Positions 61,801 to 64,000 of a stretch of 64,000 bases of DNA are shown in pieces. Source of the stretch: Solirubrobacter deserti (GTDB lineage Bacteria; Actinomycetota; Thermoleophilia; Solirubrobacterales; Solirubrobacteraceae). The position numbers were made by a program, and so were the translations under genes. Each line of letters starts with the position of its first letter. Position 1 is the stretch's first letter. The DNA lies in NCBI RefSeq assembly GCF_027587175.1, contig NZ_JAPCID010000001.1:1-64000 (forward strand), given 5' to 3'. Under the pieces are notes generated by a model. It was not told where the DNA came from and made no database searches. It saw only the letters and a program-made list of their open reading frames with translations.

Positions 61801-63593
61801 GCCTGTACCTGTGGCAGAGCGACAACAACTTCATCAAGTTCGGGATCACCTTCCAGGCCACCGGGCGCACCTTCGAGATGACGTCCGACAACCCGCCCAA
61901 CGGCACGCGCGAGTTCAGCGCGAACGAGAGCGCCGCCGGCTACGGCACGACGGTGTGGCTGCGCCTGTACCGCCAGGGCAACACCATCCGCGGCCAGTAC
62001 GCCAAGGACGTCAACGGCCGTCCGGGCGAGTGGGTCAACCACTCGGGCTCGCGGCCCGTCAACACCACGCCGCCGCGTGAGGGCGCCGGCGTGCTGGGCG
62101 GCCCCTACGCGGGCGGCCAGCAGAACGCGCCGTGGAACCTGACGGCCGCGTTCGACCACGTCCACTACACGCCGGACACCGCCGAGTGCGTCGGTGACCT
62201 GGACGCCCCGACCACGTCGGCGACCGTCAACGGCGCGGCGCCGGTGGAGACCTACACGGGCCCGGTGGACGTCGCGCTGTCGGCGACCGACGGCAGCGGC
62301 GGCGGCGTCGCCTCGATCGAGTACCGGATGGGTGCGACCGGAGCGTGGACCAAGAAGGACAACACGGGCAGCGCCTCGCCGTTCGTCGTCGAGCTGGACG
62401 TGGCCGACGCGGGCGCGCACCGGATCCAGTACCGCGCCACCGACAAGGCGGGCAACGTGGGCGCGATCAAGGAGCTCGCGTTCACGATCGAGGACCAGGA
62501 CGTCAACGACGTCTACGCCTCCGACGCCGGAAACAAGACGACGTGGGTGCCGGACGCGATCCGCGTGACCCAGGGCGAGACGGTCACGTGGCACTTCGAC
62601 AGCGTCGCCCAGGGCGGCCAGGCCAGCACGCCGCACAACGTCTACGTCGTGCGGCCCGGTGACGACCCGCTCACCAAGGGCTTCCTGGTCAGCGACCTCG
62701 TAGTCCCGGCAGGCGGTCCGCCGGCGAGCTACGCGTTCAACCAGCGGGGCACGTGGACGTTCTACTGCAGCTTCCACTCCTACCCGAACGGCTCCGGCGG
62801 CTGGACGGGCATGGTCGGCACGGTCGAGGTCTCGGCCGGGCAGGGCGACGAGACGGCGCCGACGACCACCGCCACCGTGACCGGTGACGGGACGCCGGCG
62901 GCGACGGTGCGGCTGTCGGCGGACGATGCGGCGAGCGGCGTCGCGCACATCGACTACGCCGTCAACGGCGAGCTGCCGGAGGACGGCAGCGCGGGGCCGG
63001 GCGTGACCCGGCTCACCAACGCCGGGACGACCAACCCGTTCGTGGGCGAGTTCCGACTCACCACGCCCGGCACGTACACGGTCCGCTACCGCGCGACCGA
63101 CCGTGAAGGCAACCGCGAGGCGGTCAAGACCCAGACGGTCACCGTCACCGACACCCCGAGCGGCGAGCCCGTCGAGAAGCCGGTCACCGTCCGGGCGCAG
63201 GTGCCGAAGATGCTCGCGCTGGATCTGGACGCGACGGCCGATCTCGGCTCGTTCCTGCCGGGCACCACCGCCACGTACTCGGCGACCCTGACCGGCAAGG
63301 TGACCTCCTCGGAGGCGGCGTCCGCGCTCACGGTCCACGACCCGAGCCCGAACGCCACCGGCAAGCTGGTCAACGGCTCCTACGCGCTCCCGCAGCCGCT
63401 GCAGCTGCGCGGCGCGGACGGTGCCTTCGCCCCGCTCACGGGTCAGCCGCTGTCGCTGGTGCGGTTCACGACCGCTGTCGGCTCGCGGCCGATCAGCGTC
63501 GACCTGCGGCAGTCGATCGCCGAGACCGACTCCGTGCTGGCCGGCGCCTACAGCAAGACGCTGGTGTTCACGCTGTCGGCCACGACGCCCTGA
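58860..63593 (+). CDS. Secreted multidomain ThuA / PQQ-sugar-dehydrogenase-like / cupredoxin protein
   Basis: 1577 residues. Signal peptide (FCRTGLGVLALACAFSGVGA, then SGAAAQ). Residues about 32-285: ThuA domain (VLIYSGTVAHRHSEAINAG, GFTNAGGGIVANHLATD, MGQDHPVAWCRDYDGGRVFA). About 300-790: soluble-glucose/sorbosone dehydrogenase beta-propeller (GVLGMSLDPNFDENNYFYVY, MDFDPQGNLVVGVGDD, EIYAMGFRNPFTV, NHITKPGFYGWPFC). About 800-890 and 1115-1210: OmpL47/Big-type beta domains. About 900-1110: DUF1349-like lectin fold. About 1215-1326: cupredoxin with probable type-1 copper ligands H1259, C1303, H1306, M1318. A final C-terminal domain follows from 1330. Domain borders are estimates. The ATG at 58860 was chosen at the signal peptide. 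Confidence 0.85.
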   Translation: MRFCRTGLGVLALACAFSGVGASGAAAQTNPKVLIYSGTVAHRHSEAINAGIGPIRDALTAAGIASDWEDCNGYGTAAGQCQHPDKNPRIFTPANLEQYDALFMFNAGGDDGRSGAAGPLWSGADRDAIRGFTNAGGGIVANHLATDIGAGEPSWDWWDGMGDSAIGSTMPGHPAAPQTANVRVADRNHVATKGLPEEFAIADEFYMFHRSVRGTHHVVATLDENTPGFNPGQFAMGQDHPVAWCRDYDGGRVFATSLGHYGNLYTPVNGQPSNLVKLLTGGVQWAAGLAGNDNDCRGTVWNNFRRTTLANDLNGPVSLDVASDGRVFWTEIGAPGHNSSGRVRVYDPETQQTSLVATIQTRADALGASEDGVLGMSLDPNFDENNYFYVYYSPRGEGENWPNTGAGMVLGHNVISRFELNEAGTAVIDEQEIIRIPKVKVAPDGDGGPQGATTNWPAHTGGAGMDFDPQGNLVVGVGDDVNPYDANRNWTPIDQRYEHRYDARNTAANTNDLRGKILRIKPRPNADGAPGVGTTYDIPAGNMFPPGTEKTKPEIYAMGFRNPFTVHADPERPGVVVVGEYGPDSGTNNPNRGPAGIIEWNHITKPGFYGWPFCTGDNSTANTYFRFTYPSGPTGAQFDCSLEQIPNESTYNTGLSTIPGPAIKATIWHKRDGTTSPRFGIPTATGSQEPNSGPIYRYDPDNPSETKWPQYFDGSWIVYNRSMNWWTEAKLKSDDTLLGANPFIAPSSLGSGPASYALGTRFGPDGALYLASWPGGGRGDQAGSGQLMRVDYVGDLEDTEGPVVTATVEGRTAPGNRYVGNATVRLNSQDAGVSGTAQIEYRVDGGEWQTSRNTTGGDPYSVSIPLDGAGTYGIEYRAADREGNASDTGRVDVVVIPAASCTFSKSDEFTGSTIAPRWTLRSGPNNPITQSGGSLVLPVVWELDGTATGPLSFAGQPLPSGDWSMTTRVTIDNTMQWQSAGLYLWQSDNNFIKFGITFQATGRTFEMTSDNPPNGTREFSANESAAGYGTTVWLRLYRQGNTIRGQYAKDVNGRPGEWVNHSGSRPVNTTPPREGAGVLGGPYAGGQQNAPWNLTAAFDHVHYTPDTAECVGDLDAPTTSATVNGAAPVETYTGPVDVALSATDGSGGGVASIEYRMGATGAWTKKDNTGSASPFVVELDVADAGAHRIQYRATDKAGNVGAIKELAFTIEDQDVNDVYASDAGNKTTWVPDAIRVTQGETVTWHFDSVAQGGQASTPHNVYVVRPGDDPLTKGFLVSDLVVPAGGPPASYAFNQRGTWTFYCSFHSYPNGSGGWTGMVGTVEVSAGQGDETAPTTTATVTGDGTPAATVRLSADDAASGVAHIDYAVNGELPEDGSAGPGVTRLTNAGTTNPFVGEFRLTTPGTYTVRYRATDREGNREAVKTQTVTVTDTPSGEPVEKPVTVRAQVPKMLALDLDATADLGSFLPGTTATYSATLTGKVTSSEAASALTVHDPSPNATGKLVNGSYALPQPLQLRGADGAFAPLTGQPLSLVRFTTAVGSRPISVDLRQSIAETDSVLAGAYSKTLVFTLSATTP

Positions 63594-63601
63594 CGCGGAC
63601 G

Positions 63602-63632
63602 AGCGCCGGCCCGACCTGCTCGGGCCGGCGCT
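63602..63632 (+). terminator. Strong terminator hairpin after the ThuA/sugar-dehydrogenase gene
   Basis: AGCGCCGGCCCGA (63602-63614), loop CCTGC, TCGGGCCGGCGCT (63620-63632): a perfect 13-bp stem 8 nt after the stop. T tract lacking. Confidence 0.85.
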
Positions 63633-63716
63633 GCCGCCGCGGTTGCGCGGCGCCGGTTCGCCGGAATAGATTCGCCGGAGCAACTCTGTGCGGGGCACAG
63701 GACGACCGAGGCGGTA

Positions 63717-64000
63717 ATGGGACGCGATGGCATGAGGCGGACGCGGGACCGGCGACGGGAACCGGACGAGTCACCGGAGGAGCCGGGGCCGCGCTCGCAC
63801 GCCGCGACGGTGCTGGCGCTGCAGCGGTCGGCGGGCAATCGCGCGGTTCAGCGCATGCTCGGTGAGCGCGACGTGTCCGCAGCCGGACACGGAACGCTGG
63901 CGCGGATGCCGAAGGGCGGCACGGTCGAGGAGCTCGAGGAAGACGTCGAGGAGGAGATCGACGAGGAGGCCGCCGAGTACCTCTACGACCCCACGCGCAA
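63717..64000 (+). CDS. N-terminus of a protein with a DUF4157/eCIS-associated N-terminal motif (3' end outside window)
   Basis: At least 94 residues; no stop before the window ends. ATG at 63717 (MGRDGMRRTRDRRRE). A Pro/Glu-rich start is followed by VLALQRSAGNRAVQRMLGER, the L-Q-R-x-A-G-N-R-A-V motif found near the N-terminus of DUF4157 and related proteins in actinobacteria, many linked to extracellular contractile injection systems (eCIS). After that comes an acidic segment (VEELEEDVEEEIDEEAAEYL). No signal peptide. The catalytic part, if any, lies beyond the window. Confidence 0.6.
   Translation, partial: MGRDGMRRTRDRRREPDESPEEPGPRSHAATVLALQRSAGNRAVQRMLGERDVSAAGHGTLARMPKGGTVEELEEDVEEEIDEEAAEYLYDPTR

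Noticed and set aside
58881-63698. 1605-codon minus-strand frame over the ThuA/sugar-dehydrogenase gene
   Set aside because: Shadow frame without domains, crossing the terminator hairpin at 63602-63632.

Overview
This window is very GC-rich, densely packed bacterial DNA. GTG starts are common, many genes overlap by 4 nt (ATGA/GTGA), and the repertoire is actinobacterial: 7Fe ferredoxin of the FdxA type, ECF sigma factors, a DUF2342-type zinc protease, a PAC2 protein, CIRCE-controlled groESL and an IdeR-like iron box. I infer a member of the Thermoleophilia/Solirubrobacterales (Solirubrobacter/Conexibacter-like); no 16S gene is present to prove this. About 53 protein genes and one tRNA gene (tRNA-Sec) are supported. 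There is no prophage, IS element or CRISPR array.

Layout. 1-2680: end of a PucR-type regulator, two dTDP-rhamnose genes and a lipoprotein. 2721-11394: mostly nucleic-acid maintenance (family 5 uracil-DNA glycosylase, full-length Lhr helicase, PIN nuclease, Nei-like glycosylase), plus an MFS carrier, a CadD-like transporter and a phosphodiesterase. 11378-16238: an ECF sigma factor with a DUF4349 membrane partner, a Crp-family regulator, NUDIX and ASCH proteins and a secreted NTR-like protein. 16192-18327: groES-groEL with two CIRCE operators bracketing the promoter and a terminator behind. 18834-24637: a heme/iron acquisition island, with a FecBCD-type ABC system divergent from two secreted HtaA-like proteins and a HugZ-type heme-degrading protein, around an IdeR-like box.

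24695-36120: metabolic and regulatory genes (TetR and phosphodiesterase, cupin, threonine catabolism kbl-tdh, amidase, ferredoxin, Mrp carrier, a NarL-type two-component system, an esterase overlapping a SigG-like sigma factor). 37014-37168: a gap between convergent genes holding a multi-stem RNA candidate. 37169-45814: a histone H1-like basic protein, zinc protease, inositol-phosphatase-like protein, helicase-nuclease, PAC2, a YhaM-like exoribonuclease and an epimerase-like protein. 45851-49352: an Efe-type iron uptake pair. 49985-50168: a YrdC-domain gene whose start codon sits in a perfect 13-bp hairpin, divergent from the selenocysteine tRNA.

50337-64000: secreted and envelope proteins, namely a 2541-aa DUF11-repeat protein, an L,D-transpeptidase, a 1577-aa ThuA / sugar-dehydrogenase / cupredoxin protein, and the start of a protein with the N-terminal motif common in DUF4157/eCIS-associated proteins.

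One signal recurs across the window: a TANNNT hexamer ends 6-12 nt before many start codons that lack a Shine-Dalgarno sequence, and 7 nt before the 5' end of the tRNA. This suggests a -10 element and widespread leaderless transcription, and I used it to choose several starts.
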